64,000 nt of DNA from Rhodoluna sp. (GCF_024639375.1 NZ_JAHEIM010000001.1:62001-126000), one strand, 5' to 3'; shown: positions 21,630-29,877, counted from the stretch's first letter. Made by a program: numbers and translations. Notes: generated by a model not told the origin, from the sequence alone.

Positions 21630-22613
21630 TTATCTTTTAGCGAGATCGCGACGCACCTTGATGATGCTGGCAATTGCTGAAACTGCAATCGACGCAACGA
21701 TGACAATCAACGAAGTGTTTGTTGAAATCTCTGGTGCCCACTCGATGTGCGCACCGCCGTTAATAAATGGCAGCTCATTCACGTGCATGGCATGCGCAAC
21801 CAGCTTGACTCCAATAAACGCCAGGATAAACGCGATGCCGTACTTGAGGTATTCCAGGGAGTCGAGCAAGCCGCCCAACAAAAAGTAAAGCTGCCGCAGG
21901 CCCATCATGGCGAAGATGTTTGCAGTGAACACAATGAATGGGTCAGTGGTGATTCCAAAGATTGCCGGAATAGAGTCGAAGGCAAACATCACGTCGGTCA
22001 ATGCAATGGCAACAAACACAACAAGCATTGGAGTGAACATCTTTTTTCCGTTGTGAACAGTGCGAATTTTGGCACCGTCATATTCCGGCGAGAACTTGAT
22101 GCGCTTGCGCAAAGTTGAAATCAACTTGCTTTCAGTTTCTTCATCGTCGTCGTGACCGCGGAAGGCCTGGTGGTAGGCGGTGTAGATCAAGAAGGCGCCG
22201 AATAGATAGAAGATGGCGCTGAAGCTTTCGATCAAGGCTGCTCCGGCAAGAATAAAAATGCCTCGCAGAATCAAGGCCATGATTATGCCGACCATCAAAA
22301 CTTCTTGCTGGTATTTCTTTGCAACATTGAAGCGATTCATGATGATGACGAAAACAAATAGGTTGTCGAGGCTCAAGCTGTATTCCGTTAGCCAGCCCGC
22401 ATAAAACTGCGATGAAGCTTCGGCGTTTCCTATCCAAAGAATAATCAGACCGAAGATGACTGCCAGCAGTGCATAGAAAACCACGAAAACAGTCGACTCT
22501 TTAGCGCTAGGGATGTGAGGGCGCTTAAATATGAGCAAAATGTCGGCGGCAAGAATTGCGAGCAGAACGGCAAATGCGCCGATTTCGAAGGCCAGAGGCA
22601 GGTCTAGATGCAT
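21630..22613 (-). CDS. TerC-family integral membrane protein
   Basis: The 327-residue polytopic protein has about nine hydrophobic segments and the TerC signature motifs GWLTEYSLSLDNLFVFVIIM and VAIALTDVMFAFDSIPAIFG with acidic residues inside membrane helices. TerC homologues are tied to tellurite resistance and, more recently, to manganese export and metallation of secreted proteins; which applies here is not shown. A charged cytoplasmic loop (RGHDDDEETESK) precedes helix 5. The start ATG 22613 is preceded by TAAACT at the 6-base spacing of other leaderless genes here. Confidence 0.93.
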   Translation of the reverse strand: MHLDLPLAFEIGAFAVLLAILAADILLIFKRPHIPSAKESTVFVVFYALLAVIFGLIILWIGNAEASSQFYAGWLTEYSLSLDNLFVFVIIMNRFNVAKKYQQEVLMVGIIMALILRGIFILAGAALIESFSAIFYLFGAFLIYTAYHQAFRGHDDDEETESKLISTLRKRIKFSPEYDGAKIRTVHNGKKMFTPMLVVFVAIALTDVMFAFDSIPAIFGITTDPFIVFTANIFAMMGLRQLYFLLGGLLDSLEYLKYGIAFILAFIGVKLVAHAMHVNELPFINGGAHIEWAPEISTNTSLIVIVASIAVSAIASIIKVRRDLAKR

Positions 22614-22619
22614 TTATTA

Positions 22620-22625
22620 AGTTTA
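22620..22625 (-). promoter_or_regulatory. -10 box TAAACT for a leaderless start of the terC-family gene
   Basis: TAAACT on the minus strand is separated by TAATAA (6 bases) from ATG 22613. No Shine-Dalgarno is present. Confidence 0.55.
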
Positions 22626-22708
22626 CGAGCAAAGCAGGTTAACTTGGGTGAGTTGCTGGCAGATTGGTGGCAGGATGAAATTGAGTGAGCCTCACAAGGG
22701 AGTTTCAA

Positions 22709-23809
22709 ATGCGTATCGCAGTGCCAACCGAAGTGAAAAATAATGAATACCGGGTGGCCATTACACCCGCTGGCGTGCACGAACTGGTTCGGCACGGTCA
22801 CGAGGTGTTTATTCAAGCCGGCGCTGGGCTGGGCTCAAGTTACAGTGATGTCGATTATCTGAACCAGGGCGCCAAGATCGTTGCCACTGCGGATGACGCT
22901 TGGGCCGCCGGCGACTTAGTTCTCAAGGTCAAGGAGCCACTAGCCAGCGAGTACCCGCTGCTTCACCGCGGGCAGATTCTGTTCACCTATTTGCACCTGG
23001 CCGCATCCAAGGCCTGCACCGATGCCCTGATTAGTTCGGGCGTCACGGCTATCGCCTATGAAACTGTGCAATTGCCAAACCGGAGTTTGCCGCTACTTCA
23101 GCCGATGAGCGAAGTGGCTGGTCGCCTTTCAACCCAAATCGGCGCCTACCAACTTATGAAGAACGAAGGCGGTCGAGGCGTGCTGATGGGTGGAGTGCCT
23201 GGTTCGGCCAAAGCCAAGGTAGTTGTGATTGGTGGTGGTGTTGCCGGTGAGAACGCGGCAGCAATGGCTCTCGGGTTGCACGCAGATGTAACCGTGATCG
23301 ATGTGTCTTTGACAAAGCTTCGTGAACTAGATGCTCGATTCAATGGGGCAGTGCGCACCCGCGTATCTACTGCCTACGAAATTGCTGAACAACTTCGCGA
23401 TGCCGACCTGGTTATTGGCTCAGTGCTCATCCCGGGTGAAAAGGCGCCAAAGCTGGTCACCGATGCAATGGTGCAAACCATGAAGCCAGGTTCGGTTTTG
23501 GTTGACATCGCAATCGATCAGGGTGGCTGCTTCGAGAATTCAAAGCCAACCACGCACGATGACCCAACCTTCAAGGTTCACAACAGCACCTATTACTGCG
23601 TGGCAAATATGCCGGGTGCGGTGCCAGTGACTTCAACAAGTGCACTTACCAATGCCACGCTGCCATACGTGTTAAAAATTGCAGACCTCGGATGGCGTGT
23701 CGCGTGTGAACAAGACTCGGCTTTGGCCGCCGGTTTAAATGTTCACGAGGGAAAGATTTATCACGCGGGAGTTGCGCACGCGTTTGGCCTTCAACTTACC
23801 GAGTTTTAA
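22709..23809 (+). CDS. ald: Alanine dehydrogenase
   Basis: Ald reversibly converts L-alanine and NAD+ to pyruvate, ammonia and NADH. The product begins MRIAVPTEVKNNEYRVAITP. I use ATG 22709 (366 residues), with AAGGGAG 8 bases upstream; an in-frame start at 22685 would add eight residues and lacks support. Substrate-binding residues lie in NEYRV and VKVKEP-like LKVKEPL. The Rossmann motif VVIGGGVAGENAA follows near residue 170, and PGAVPVTSTSALTNATLPY is the conserved C-terminal segment. The gene is transcribed away from terC and ends close to the convergent thioredoxin gene. Confidence 0.97.
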   Translation: MRIAVPTEVKNNEYRVAITPAGVHELVRHGHEVFIQAGAGLGSSYSDVDYLNQGAKIVATADDAWAAGDLVLKVKEPLASEYPLLHRGQILFTYLHLAASKACTDALISSGVTAIAYETVQLPNRSLPLLQPMSEVAGRLSTQIGAYQLMKNEGGRGVLMGGVPGSAKAKVVVIGGGVAGENAAAMALGLHADVTVIDVSLTKLRELDARFNGAVRTRVSTAYEIAEQLRDADLVIGSVLIPGEKAPKLVTDAMVQTMKPGSVLVDIAIDQGGCFENSKPTTHDDPTFKVHNSTYYCVANMPGAVPVTSTSALTNATLPYVLKIADLGWRVACEQDSALAAGLNVHEGKIYHAGVAHAFGLQLTEF

Positions 23810-23828
23810 CTCGCAGGTTTTTAGAGAG

Positions 23829-24221
23829 TTAGTTGGCCGGCTCTGAAAGGTCGCCAATTTCGGCATCTTGTTTTTCAATCTCGGCACGAATTTCGTTCAT
23901 GTCAAGATCGCGCACAGCGGCGATAAGTTCTTCTAGGCCAGCACCTGGCAATGCGCCTGGGCGGTTGTAAAGCAAGATGCCATCGCGAAAGACCATCAGA
24001 GTAGGAATTGAGCTGATGCCCGCTTCACCGGCTAGTTGCTTTTCAGCTTCGGTGTCTACCTTGCCAAAGGTGATGTCTGGGTGCTTGGTCGAAGCCTCTT
24101 CAAAGATTGGCGAGAACTGACGGCAAGGGCCACACCACTCTGCCCAAAAATCAACAATGGTGATGCCTTCTTTAACAACGGTGTCGCCAAAAGTTTCAGC
24201 GCCTAGTTCAATGCTTGCCAT
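23829..24221 (-). CDS. trxA: Thioredoxin
   Basis: A 130-residue cytoplasmic thioredoxin with active site WCGPC (Cys30 and Cys33) and cis-Pro loop SIPTLMVFRDG. A charged C-terminal tail of about 23 residues (EIRAEIEKQDAEIGDL) extends beyond the usual 105-110 residue fold and may form a short helix. The start is 2 bases after the aldo/keto reductase stop, and the ribosome-binding site (AGGA) is inside that gene's last codons, so the two are co-transcribed. No thioredoxin reductase is in the window. Confidence 0.95.
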   Translation of the reverse strand: MASIELGAETFGDTVVKEGITIVDFWAEWCGPCRQFSPIFEEASTKHPDITFGKVDTEAEKQLAGEAGISSIPTLMVFRDGILLYNRPGALPGAGLEELIAAVRDLDMNEIRAEIEKQDAEIGDLSEPAN

Positions 24222-24223
24222 CT

Positions 24224-25228
24224 TTAAAGTCCTAATCCTTGAATTGCATGTTCATCGATTTGCTTCAGTTCTTGAAGCGTCAAACTAGGTGAACTAATTG
24301 CGGCCAGGTTTTGTTCCAGCTGCTGCACAGAACTTACTCCCACCAGTGCCGAAGCCACGGTTGGCTGGCGAAGCACCCACTTCAAAGCCAGTTGGCTCAG
24401 GCTTTGGCCACGACCCTTGGCAATTTCATTTAGCGCTCGGGCGTGAGTTAGGTAGTCAGCGCTGATTCTTTCGCTCTTTAGGTAGTGCTCTTGAGCTGCC
24501 CTGGAGCCTTTGGGGGCGAATCCCGATAAGTAGCGGTCTGAAAGTAATCCCTGCGCCAATGGTGAAAAGACAATCGCGCCCACGCCTTCGACGCCAAGGG
24601 TGTCGAAAAGTGCGGTCTCTGGGGTGCGATCGAACATTGAGTAGCGCGGCTGGTGAATCAGCAGGGGCACGCCCATTGAATCGAGGATTGCCTTTGCCTC
24701 GCGAGTCTGGGCAGCGTCATAGCTTGAAATGCCCACATAAAGCGCACGACCAGATTGCACTGCGGTTGCAAGTGCACCCATGGTTTCTTCAAGGGGAGTG
24801 TTCGGGTCAAAGCGGTGTGAATAAAAGATGTCAACGTAGTCGAGCTGCATGCGCTTGAGGCTTTGGTCAAGCGATGCCAAAAGATATTTGCGTGAACCCC
24901 ACTCGCCATAAGGTCCTGGCCACATGTCATAACCGGCTTTGCTCGAAATGATTAATTCATCGCGATATTTGGCGAAGTCCTTTTTCATGTGCTTGCCAAA
25001 GTTTGCTTCGGCCGAACCAAAGGGAGTGCCGTAATTATTTGCCAAATCAAAGTGAGTGATGCCAAGGTCGAATGCACGACGCAAGATTGTGCGCTGGCTC
25101 GAGAGGCTGGTGGTGTTGCCAAAGTTATGCCAGAGGCCCAGTGAGATTTCTGGAAGTTGCAAGCCACTCTTGCCCACGCGGCGGTATGGCAACTGCTGGT
25201 AGCGGTCTTCTTGTGCTTGATAACTCAT
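24224..25228 (-). CDS. Aldo/keto reductase (YghZ/glyceraldehyde-3-phosphate reductase-like)
   Basis: A 334-residue NADPH-dependent TIM-barrel reductase. The catalytic tetrad is visible: Asp and Tyr in HFDLANNYGTPFGSAE, Lys in IISSKAGYDMWPGPYG, His in DIFYSHRFDPNTPLEE. The WPGPYGEWGSRKYL segment is characteristic of the AKR14/YghZ group, which detoxifies methylglyoxal and reduces L-glyceraldehyde-3-phosphate. It is operonic with trxA and divergent from msrA. Start ATG 25228 has no Shine-Dalgarno; its -10 box overlaps that of msrA in one palindrome. Confidence 0.93.
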   Translation of the reverse strand: MSYQAQEDRYQQLPYRRVGKSGLQLPEISLGLWHNFGNTTSLSSQRTILRRAFDLGITHFDLANNYGTPFGSAEANFGKHMKKDFAKYRDELIISSKAGYDMWPGPYGEWGSRKYLLASLDQSLKRMQLDYVDIFYSHRFDPNTPLEETMGALATAVQSGRALYVGISSYDAAQTREAKAILDSMGVPLLIHQPRYSMFDRTPETALFDTLGVEGVGAIVFSPLAQGLLSDRYLSGFAPKGSRAAQEHYLKSERISADYLTHARALNEIAKGRGQSLSQLALKWVLRQPTVASALVGVSSVQQLEQNLAAISSPSLTLQELKQIDEHAIQGLGL

Positions 25229-25234
25229 GCGTCA

Positions 25235-25244
25235 AGCCTAGGCT
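25235..25244. promoter_or_regulatory. Palindromic shared -10 element for two divergent leaderless genes
   Basis: AGCCTAGGCT reads TAGGCT on both strands (plus 25239-25244, minus 25240-25235). Each copy lies exactly 6 bases from a start codon: ATG 25251 (msrA) and ATG 25228 (aldo/keto reductase). A -35-like TTGATA (25217-25222) with a 16-base spacer serves the plus strand. Neither gene has a Shine-Dalgarno. Confidence 0.65.
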
Positions 25245-25250
25245 AGAGCC

Positions 25251-25772
25251 ATGATGAGTTTCGTTTTGGGTGGCGGTTGCTTTTGGTGTCTCGATAGTTG
25301 CTACACGCAATTTAAGGGTGTTCAAGATGCGGTGGTTGGCTACATGGGTGGCTCAATTGCAAACCCCGGATACGAGGCTGTGTGTGGTGGTAATACCGGC
25401 CACGCCGAAGTGGTCAAAGTGATTTTTGATGAGTCGGTTATTCCGGCGGATGTGATTCTCGATTTGTTCTTCACCATGCATGACCCAACCCAGTTGAACC
25501 GACAGGGCCATGACGTTGGCACTCAATATCGCTCTGTGATGTTTTATGCCGATGATTCGCAGAAGCAAATGTTCGAGGCTGCTATTTCTCGTGCTGCCGA
25601 GCTTTGGGATGGCGAAATCGTGACTGAGCTGTCACCGGCAACTGAATTTTGGGTAGGCGAGGAGTATCACCAAGATTTCTTCGACAAGAATCCAAATCAG
25701 GGATACTGCAACGCAGTGGTCGCGCCAAAGATGGCCAAGACCCGCGCTGTGTTCACAAATTTCTTGAAGTAG
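25251..25772 (+). CDS. msrA: Peptide-methionine (S)-S-oxide reductase
   Basis: MsrA repairs oxidised methionine (S-sulfoxide) in proteins using thioredoxin. The 173-residue product begins with the catalytic motif GGGCFWCLDSCY, the nucleophilic Cys being in GCFWC near residue 10. It continues with VVGYMGG, YEAVCGGNTGHAEVV and DPTQLNRQGHDVGTQYRS, all family signatures. The ATG at 25251 is chosen because it lies exactly 6 bases from TAGGCT; ATG 25254 is in frame next to it. trxA, the likely electron source, is in the divergent operon. Confidence 0.97.
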   Translation: MMSFVLGGGCFWCLDSCYTQFKGVQDAVVGYMGGSIANPGYEAVCGGNTGHAEVVKVIFDESVIPADVILDLFFTMHDPTQLNRQGHDVGTQYRSVMFYADDSQKQMFEAAISRAAELWDGEIVTELSPATEFWVGEEYHQDFFDKNPNQGYCNAVVAPKMAKTRAVFTNFLK

Positions 25773-25877
25773 TTATCCACAAATTTCTAACTCGCCGGTT
25801 TCGCACCGGCTCAAATTGTCAAACTCAAATCACTCCATCTGGCAGCAGCCAAATGGCAAATTTGAGAAAGGCAATTC

Positions 25878-26309
25878 ATGTCAGAAACTCTTTCGGTCAC
25901 CGGCTTGGTGGCCACAACACCACGTCACCTGGTTACTCAAGATGGCCTGCCAATCACATCGTTTCGATTGGCTTCTTCGCAGCGCCGCTTCGACCGCAAT
26001 CAAAACAAGTGGGTTGATGGCGAGACCAACTGGTTCACGGTCACAGCGTTTCGCCAACTAGCAATCAATGCAGCCGGTTCGGTTTCTAAAGGCGATCGCA
26101 TTGTGACCACTGGCAAATTGCGCGTTCGCGACTGGGATAACGGGGAGCGCGCGGGCACCTCGGTTGAAATTGAAGCGGATTCACTTGGCCACGATCTAAC
26201 CTGGGGCAGTTCTGTGTTTACTCGCACGGTCTTGGTTCGAGAAGCTGAACCCGAAGACGAACCAGCTGAGGCAGAGCCAGAGCGCGAATTGGCCGGCGCC
26301 AAGAAATAA
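25878..26309 (+). CDS. ssb: Single-stranded DNA-binding protein
   Basis: A 143-residue OB-fold protein: SVTGLVATTPRHLVT, ITSFRLASSQRRFD, TNWFTVTAFRQLA and GDRIVTTGKLRVRDW define the domain to about residue 105. The acidic tail (EPEDEPAEAEPERELAGAKK) lacks the DDDIPF tip found on the main replicative SSB, so this is probably the second actinobacterial SSB paralogue (SsbB type), linked to recombination or competence rather than the replisome. ATG 25878 follows GAGAAAGG. A 7-bp hairpin (TAAGACC/GGTCTTA) includes the stop codon. Confidence 0.88.
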   Translation: MSETLSVTGLVATTPRHLVTQDGLPITSFRLASSQRRFDRNQNKWVDGETNWFTVTAFRQLAINAAGSVSKGDRIVTTGKLRVRDWDNGERAGTSVEIEADSLGHDLTWGSSVFTRTVLVREAEPEDEPAEAEPERELAGAKK

Positions 26310-26360
26310 GACCACTGGGTCTTAGAGCGCTCACCCCTCGAACAATCTAAGGCTCAGTTA

Positions 26361-26480
26361 GCCTCGCCATCGAGGCAAGCACCCTCAATCGTCTAAGTCA
26401 GCATTCATGGCCCACTGCGGGCCAATATTGGTCGGGTAAAGTTATACCCATAGCTGACTAAGCGACTGAGGGTGCTTTTT
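26361..26480 (+). ncRNA. Structured RNA ending in a terminator, upstream of ettA; family unknown
   Basis: A 6-bp hairpin (GCCTCG-CCAT-CGAGGC, 26361-26376) comes first. Then a long closing stem pairs 26379-26402 (GCACCCTCA...AGTCAGC) with 26453-26475 (GCTGACT...TGAGGGTGC): about 21 pairs with two mismatches and one bulge. It encloses two hairpins, GGCCC-ACTGC-GGGCC (26409-26423) and GGGTA/TACCC (26434-26449), forming a three-way junction. TTTTT follows at 26476. It ends 40 bases before the ettA start, leaving little room for another promoter, so it may be an attenuator leader. An independent small RNA is the alternative. It does not show SRP RNA, tmRNA or 6C motifs. Confidence 0.6.
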
Positions 26481-26520
26481 CTATTCGGCTAGCAAACCAA
26501 CCGAAAGTGATTGATTTTTC

Positions 26521-28203
26521 ATGGCTGAATTCATCTATCAGATGATCAAAGCGCGCAAGGCGCACGGCGACAAGGTAATTCTCGACGACGTAACTTTGGC
26601 GTTTATCCCAGGTGCAAAAATCGGTGTGGTTGGCCCAAACGGTGCCGGTAAGTCAACAGTTTTGAAGATTATGGCCGGTCTTGACTCACCAAGTAATGGT
26701 GAAGCTCGCCTGAGCCCTGATTACACAGTGGGCATGTTGATGCAGGAGCCACCGCTTGACGAAACTTTGACAGTCTTGGGCAACGTTGAACTTGCTGTGA
26801 AAGACACCAAGGCAAAGCTTGATCGTTTCAACGAGATTTCGGCTTTGATGTCTGAGCCAGATGCAGACTTTGATGCGCTACTTGCCGAGATGGGCACTCT
26901 GCAAGAGCAGATCGACCACCTTGACGCCTGGGATCTTGACTCGCAGCTGGAGCAGGCGATGGATGCGCTGCGTTGCCCGCCGAGTGACTCGATGGTTACT
27001 TCTCTTTCTGGTGGTGAGCGCCGCCGCGTGGCTCTTTGCAAGCTTCTACTTGAGAAGCCAGACCTACTTTTGCTTGATGAGCCAACAAACCACTTGGACG
27101 CAGAATCTGTTTTGTGGCTTGAGCAGCACTTGGCAAAGTACCCGGGTGCGGTGTTGGCCGTAACGCACGACCGTTACTTCCTCGACAACGTTGCCGAATG
27201 GATTCTGGAGCTCGACCGCGGTCGCGCTTATCCATATGAAGGCAACTACTCAACTTATCTGGAGAAGAAGCGTGAGCGTCTTGAGGTTGCCGGCAAGAAA
27301 GATGCAAAACTTGCCAAGCGTCTGAGCGAAGAACTTGATTGGGTTCGTTCTTCTTCTAAGGCACGTCAAACCAAGTCGAAGGCTCGTTTGGCCCGCTACG
27401 AAGAAATGGCTGCCGAGGCAGACCGCACCAGAAAGCTCGACTTTGAAGAAATTCAAATTCCAATGGGTCCTCGCTTGGGTGACATCGTTATTGAGGCCAA
27501 GAACTTGCAAAAGGGTTTTGATGGTCGCTCGCTAATCAACGGTCTATCTTTCAGTCTGCCGCGCAACGGCATTGTTGGCGTGATTGGTCCAAACGGTGTT
27601 GGTAAGTCAACTCTCTTCAAAACCATCGTTGGTCTTGAGAATCTTGATGGTGGCGACCTAAAGGTTGGCGAAACCGTAAAGATTTCATACGTTGACCAGA
27701 GCCGTGGTGGCATTGACCCAAACAAATCCCTTTGGGAAGTTGTTTCGGGCGGGCTTGACTACATTCAGGTTGGCAACCAAGAAATGCCTTCGCGCGCATA
27801 CGTTGCAGCGTTTGGTTTTAAAGGGCCAGACCAGCAGAAGCCTGCCGGCGTTTTGTCGGGTGGTGAGCGCAACCGCTTGAATCTTGCCCTGACTCTCAAA
27901 GAGGGTGGCAACCTCTTGCTACTCGACGAGCCAACAAACGACTTGGATGTTGAAACACTTAGCAGTCTTGAAAACGCGTTGCTTGAGTTCCCTGGTTGTG
28001 CCGTGGTCATCACGCACGACCGTTGGTTCCTAGACCGCGTTGCTTCGCACATTTTGGCTTATGAGGGCACCGATGAGAATCCTGACCAGTGGTACTGGTT
28101 CGAAGGAAACTTTGAATCCTATGAAGAGAACAAGATTGCTCGCCTTGGCCCAGATGCCGCTAAACCACACCGTTCGACCTACCGTCGATTGACTCGCGAC
28201 TAA
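26521..28203 (+). CDS. ettA: ABC-F energy-dependent translational throttle protein EttA
   Basis: EttA is a cytoplasmic ABC-F ATPase that binds the ribosomal E site and gates elongation according to ATP/ADP. The 560 residues hold two ATPase domains: Walker A GPNGAGKST and GPNGVGKST, signatures LSGGERRRVALCKLL and LSGGERNRLNLALTL, Walker B LLLLDEPTNHLD and LLLLDEPTNDLD. They are joined by a charged P-site tRNA interaction linker (ERLEVAGKKDAKLAKRLSEE). No TM segments are present. ATG 26521 lacks a good Shine-Dalgarno. The gene is monocistronic between the upstream RNA/terminator and a bidirectional terminator. Confidence 0.96.
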   Translation: MAEFIYQMIKARKAHGDKVILDDVTLAFIPGAKIGVVGPNGAGKSTVLKIMAGLDSPSNGEARLSPDYTVGMLMQEPPLDETLTVLGNVELAVKDTKAKLDRFNEISALMSEPDADFDALLAEMGTLQEQIDHLDAWDLDSQLEQAMDALRCPPSDSMVTSLSGGERRRVALCKLLLEKPDLLLLDEPTNHLDAESVLWLEQHLAKYPGAVLAVTHDRYFLDNVAEWILELDRGRAYPYEGNYSTYLEKKRERLEVAGKKDAKLAKRLSEELDWVRSSSKARQTKSKARLARYEEMAAEADRTRKLDFEEIQIPMGPRLGDIVIEAKNLQKGFDGRSLINGLSFSLPRNGIVGVIGPNGVGKSTLFKTIVGLENLDGGDLKVGETVKISYVDQSRGGIDPNKSLWEVVSGGLDYIQVGNQEMPSRAYVAAFGFKGPDQQKPAGVLSGGERNRLNLALTLKEGGNLLLLDEPTNDLDVETLSSLENALLEFPGCAVVITHDRWFLDRVASHILAYEGTDENPDQWYWFEGNFESYEENKIARLGPDAAKPHRSTYRRLTRD

Positions 28204-28210
28204 AAATTGC

Positions 28211-28248
28211 AAATAAAAAACCCAGTCACTCGAGTGGGTTTTTTATTT
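28211..28248. terminator. Bidirectional terminator between ettA and tesB
   Basis: AAATAAAAAACCCA / TGGGTTTTTTATTT is a 14-bp perfect stem with a 10-base loop. A- and T-runs serve both convergent genes. Confidence 0.93.
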
Positions 28249-28258
28249 GGGTGCGAGA

Positions 28259-29158
28259 TTATTTCAATTCGGGCACTCGAACCATGCCTTCTTGTGCCAC
28301 GGTTGCAATTAACTCACCTCGACTGCTAAAGATTCTGCCTAGAGCTAAACCTCGACCGCCTTGCGCACTCGGAGATTCCTGTGCGTAAAGCATCCACTGA
28401 TCCACGCGCGCTGGTCGATGAAACCACATTGCATGATCAAGGCTGGCTGATTTCAATCCGGGGTGTGACCAAGCAATGCCGTGACGTCGATAGATGCTTT
28501 CGAGAATTGAATAGTCGCTGGCGTAAGCAAGGGCAGCGGTGTGCAGTGCTTGATCGTCTGGCAAGTCTCCCAATGCGCGAAGCCAAACCGCCTGGTGGGC
28601 AACCGGTTTTCCTTCAACATTGAAATAGATTGCAGATTCAACGTGTCGCATATCAAATGGGCGAGCCTTTGCCCAGTACTGTGCAACCGGGTGTGGGTTG
28701 TCACCGATTAGTTCGGCGGCACTTGGTAGCGATTCTGGATCTGGGATGTTCTCTGGAAAGTCATCCTGGTGTTCGAGACCTGGGTCGTGTTCTTGAAACG
28801 AAGCAATCATCGAAAAGATTGGCAGGTCCTCTTGAAATGCCTGAACTCGGCGAGTGCTGAACGAGCGACCATCACGCAAGCGATCAACCGAAAATGTCAC
28901 TGGAAGATTAATGTTTCCCGGGCGCAAAAAATAGCCGTGCATTGAGTGCACATCGCGTTGCTCAATTGTGCGTGAGGCTGCAACCAAACTTTGGGCCAAC
29001 ACCTGGCCACCGAAAACACGTCCGTGCGGCATCCATTGGCTTTGACCGATGAATGTGTCTTCGTTGCTTGCTGAATTGCTGGTTGGCTCAAGGTCGAGCG
29101 TTGCAATCATCTCTGCCAATGGGTCGCTAGGAATCTGGTGGCTCAAAATTTCGCTCAA
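28259..29158 (-). CDS. tesB: Acyl-CoA thioesterase II
   Basis: TesB hydrolyses medium- and long-chain acyl-CoA to free fatty acid and CoA. The 299-residue double hot-dog protein has the N-terminal half ending at SVDRLRDGRSFSTRRVQAFQ. The C-terminal half has SLDHAMWFHRPARVDQWMLY with the catalytic Asp, and SPSAQGGRGLALGRIFSSRGELIATVAQEG with conserved Ser/Gln. TTG 29158 gives MSEILSHQIPSD; no good Shine-Dalgarno is seen, so an alternative start is possible. It is single-gene, with no fatty-acid operon next to it. Confidence 0.93.
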   Translation of the reverse strand: MSEILSHQIPSDPLAEMIATLDLEPTSNSASNEDTFIGQSQWMPHGRVFGGQVLAQSLVAASRTIEQRDVHSMHGYFLRPGNINLPVTFSVDRLRDGRSFSTRRVQAFQEDLPIFSMIASFQEHDPGLEHQDDFPENIPDPESLPSAAELIGDNPHPVAQYWAKARPFDMRHVESAIYFNVEGKPVAHQAVWLRALGDLPDDQALHTAALAYASDYSILESIYRRHGIAWSHPGLKSASLDHAMWFHRPARVDQWMLYAQESPSAQGGRGLALGRIFSSRGELIATVAQEGMVRVPELK

Positions 29159-29203
29159 TTCTTTGGGGCAACATTGCCAATCTCAGGCTAGTTTAGACAG
29201 GTC

Positions 29204-29866
29204 ATGATTAACCCCTTTGTGCTTGCAGACCGCGAAACCGCGGCTGATCTCCAGTCTTTCTTGAATCGCGCCAAGCGTCTAGATCCAGATGGTTTGGTGC
29301 GCCTTCGTGCCTTTGGCAACATTCTTGCAGCCTATGTTGCGCCAATTTTTTCTGGCAACCTGATGGATTCGGGGCCGACGGTTTTGGGCCTGCGCACGGC
29401 TGAATTGGCAGCTGACGCCGAGCTGGATGCGCTCGTGCCAATCGCAGCAATGCAGGAGCGACTGGCTCACCTTTTGGGCAGCGAAGAAACTGCTGAGTTC
29501 AAAGTGCAATTGCTGGACACTCAACGAGCGCCTTGGGCCGGCATTTCACCGCCGCGCCAGGGTTGGCTGCAAATCGGCACCATCAATGAAAACCGACTAA
29601 CTCAAATTGCTAGGGATGGCATCGCCGAAGTAGCTGCAGCACTTCCCGAGTCAGTGGGTGGGCCAATCGCGGCACGCATCCGCGGTGATATCTGGGGCCG
29701 GGGAATTGACCTTGAAACCAAAGTGCCAACCGGCGCGGCATTTGCAGCGGCTGGGTTGGGGTTTCTAACCGAGAACGAAGAGGTTGGCCTTTATCAAGCC
29801 GATGGTTGGATTCGCCTGAGCAGTTTGCACGGACACGTGCTGGCTAAAGTGGCAACCCGCTTTTAG
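29204..29866 (+). CDS. Conserved hypothetical protein
   Basis: I do not recognise this 220-residue protein. It has no signal peptide, TM segment or cysteine. Composition is Ala/Leu-rich with an acidic N-terminal helical half (ADRETAADLQSFLNRAKRLD) and a C-terminal half rich in Gly (GAAFAAAGLGFL), ending in LYQADGWIRLSSLHGHVLAKVATRF. The codon use matches neighbours, so it is a real gene. TAGACA 4 bases before ATG 29204 or TAGTTT 9 bases before it may be a -10 for a leaderless message. It is divergent from tesB and convergent with the globin gene. Confidence 0.75.
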   Translation: MINPFVLADRETAADLQSFLNRAKRLDPDGLVRLRAFGNILAAYVAPIFSGNLMDSGPTVLGLRTAELAADAELDALVPIAAMQERLAHLLGSEETAEFKVQLLDTQRAPWAGISPPRQGWLQIGTINENRLTQIARDGIAEVAAALPESVGGPIAARIRGDIWGRGIDLETKVPTGAAFAAAGLGFLTENEEVGLYQADGWIRLSSLHGHVLAKVATRF

Positions 29867-29877
29867 GGGTTTGCGAA

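Noticed and set aside
23800-23820. Terminator between ald and trxA
   Set aside because: CGAGTT/AACTCG has only 6 pairs with a 2-base loop, too tight to form fully; the T-run is several bases away, so support is too weak to list.
26361-26480. Assignment of the ettA-upstream RNA as SRP RNA, 6S, 6C RNA or tmRNA
   Set aside because: No SRP domain IV loop, no paired C-rich loops, no tag reading frame, and the length does not fit.
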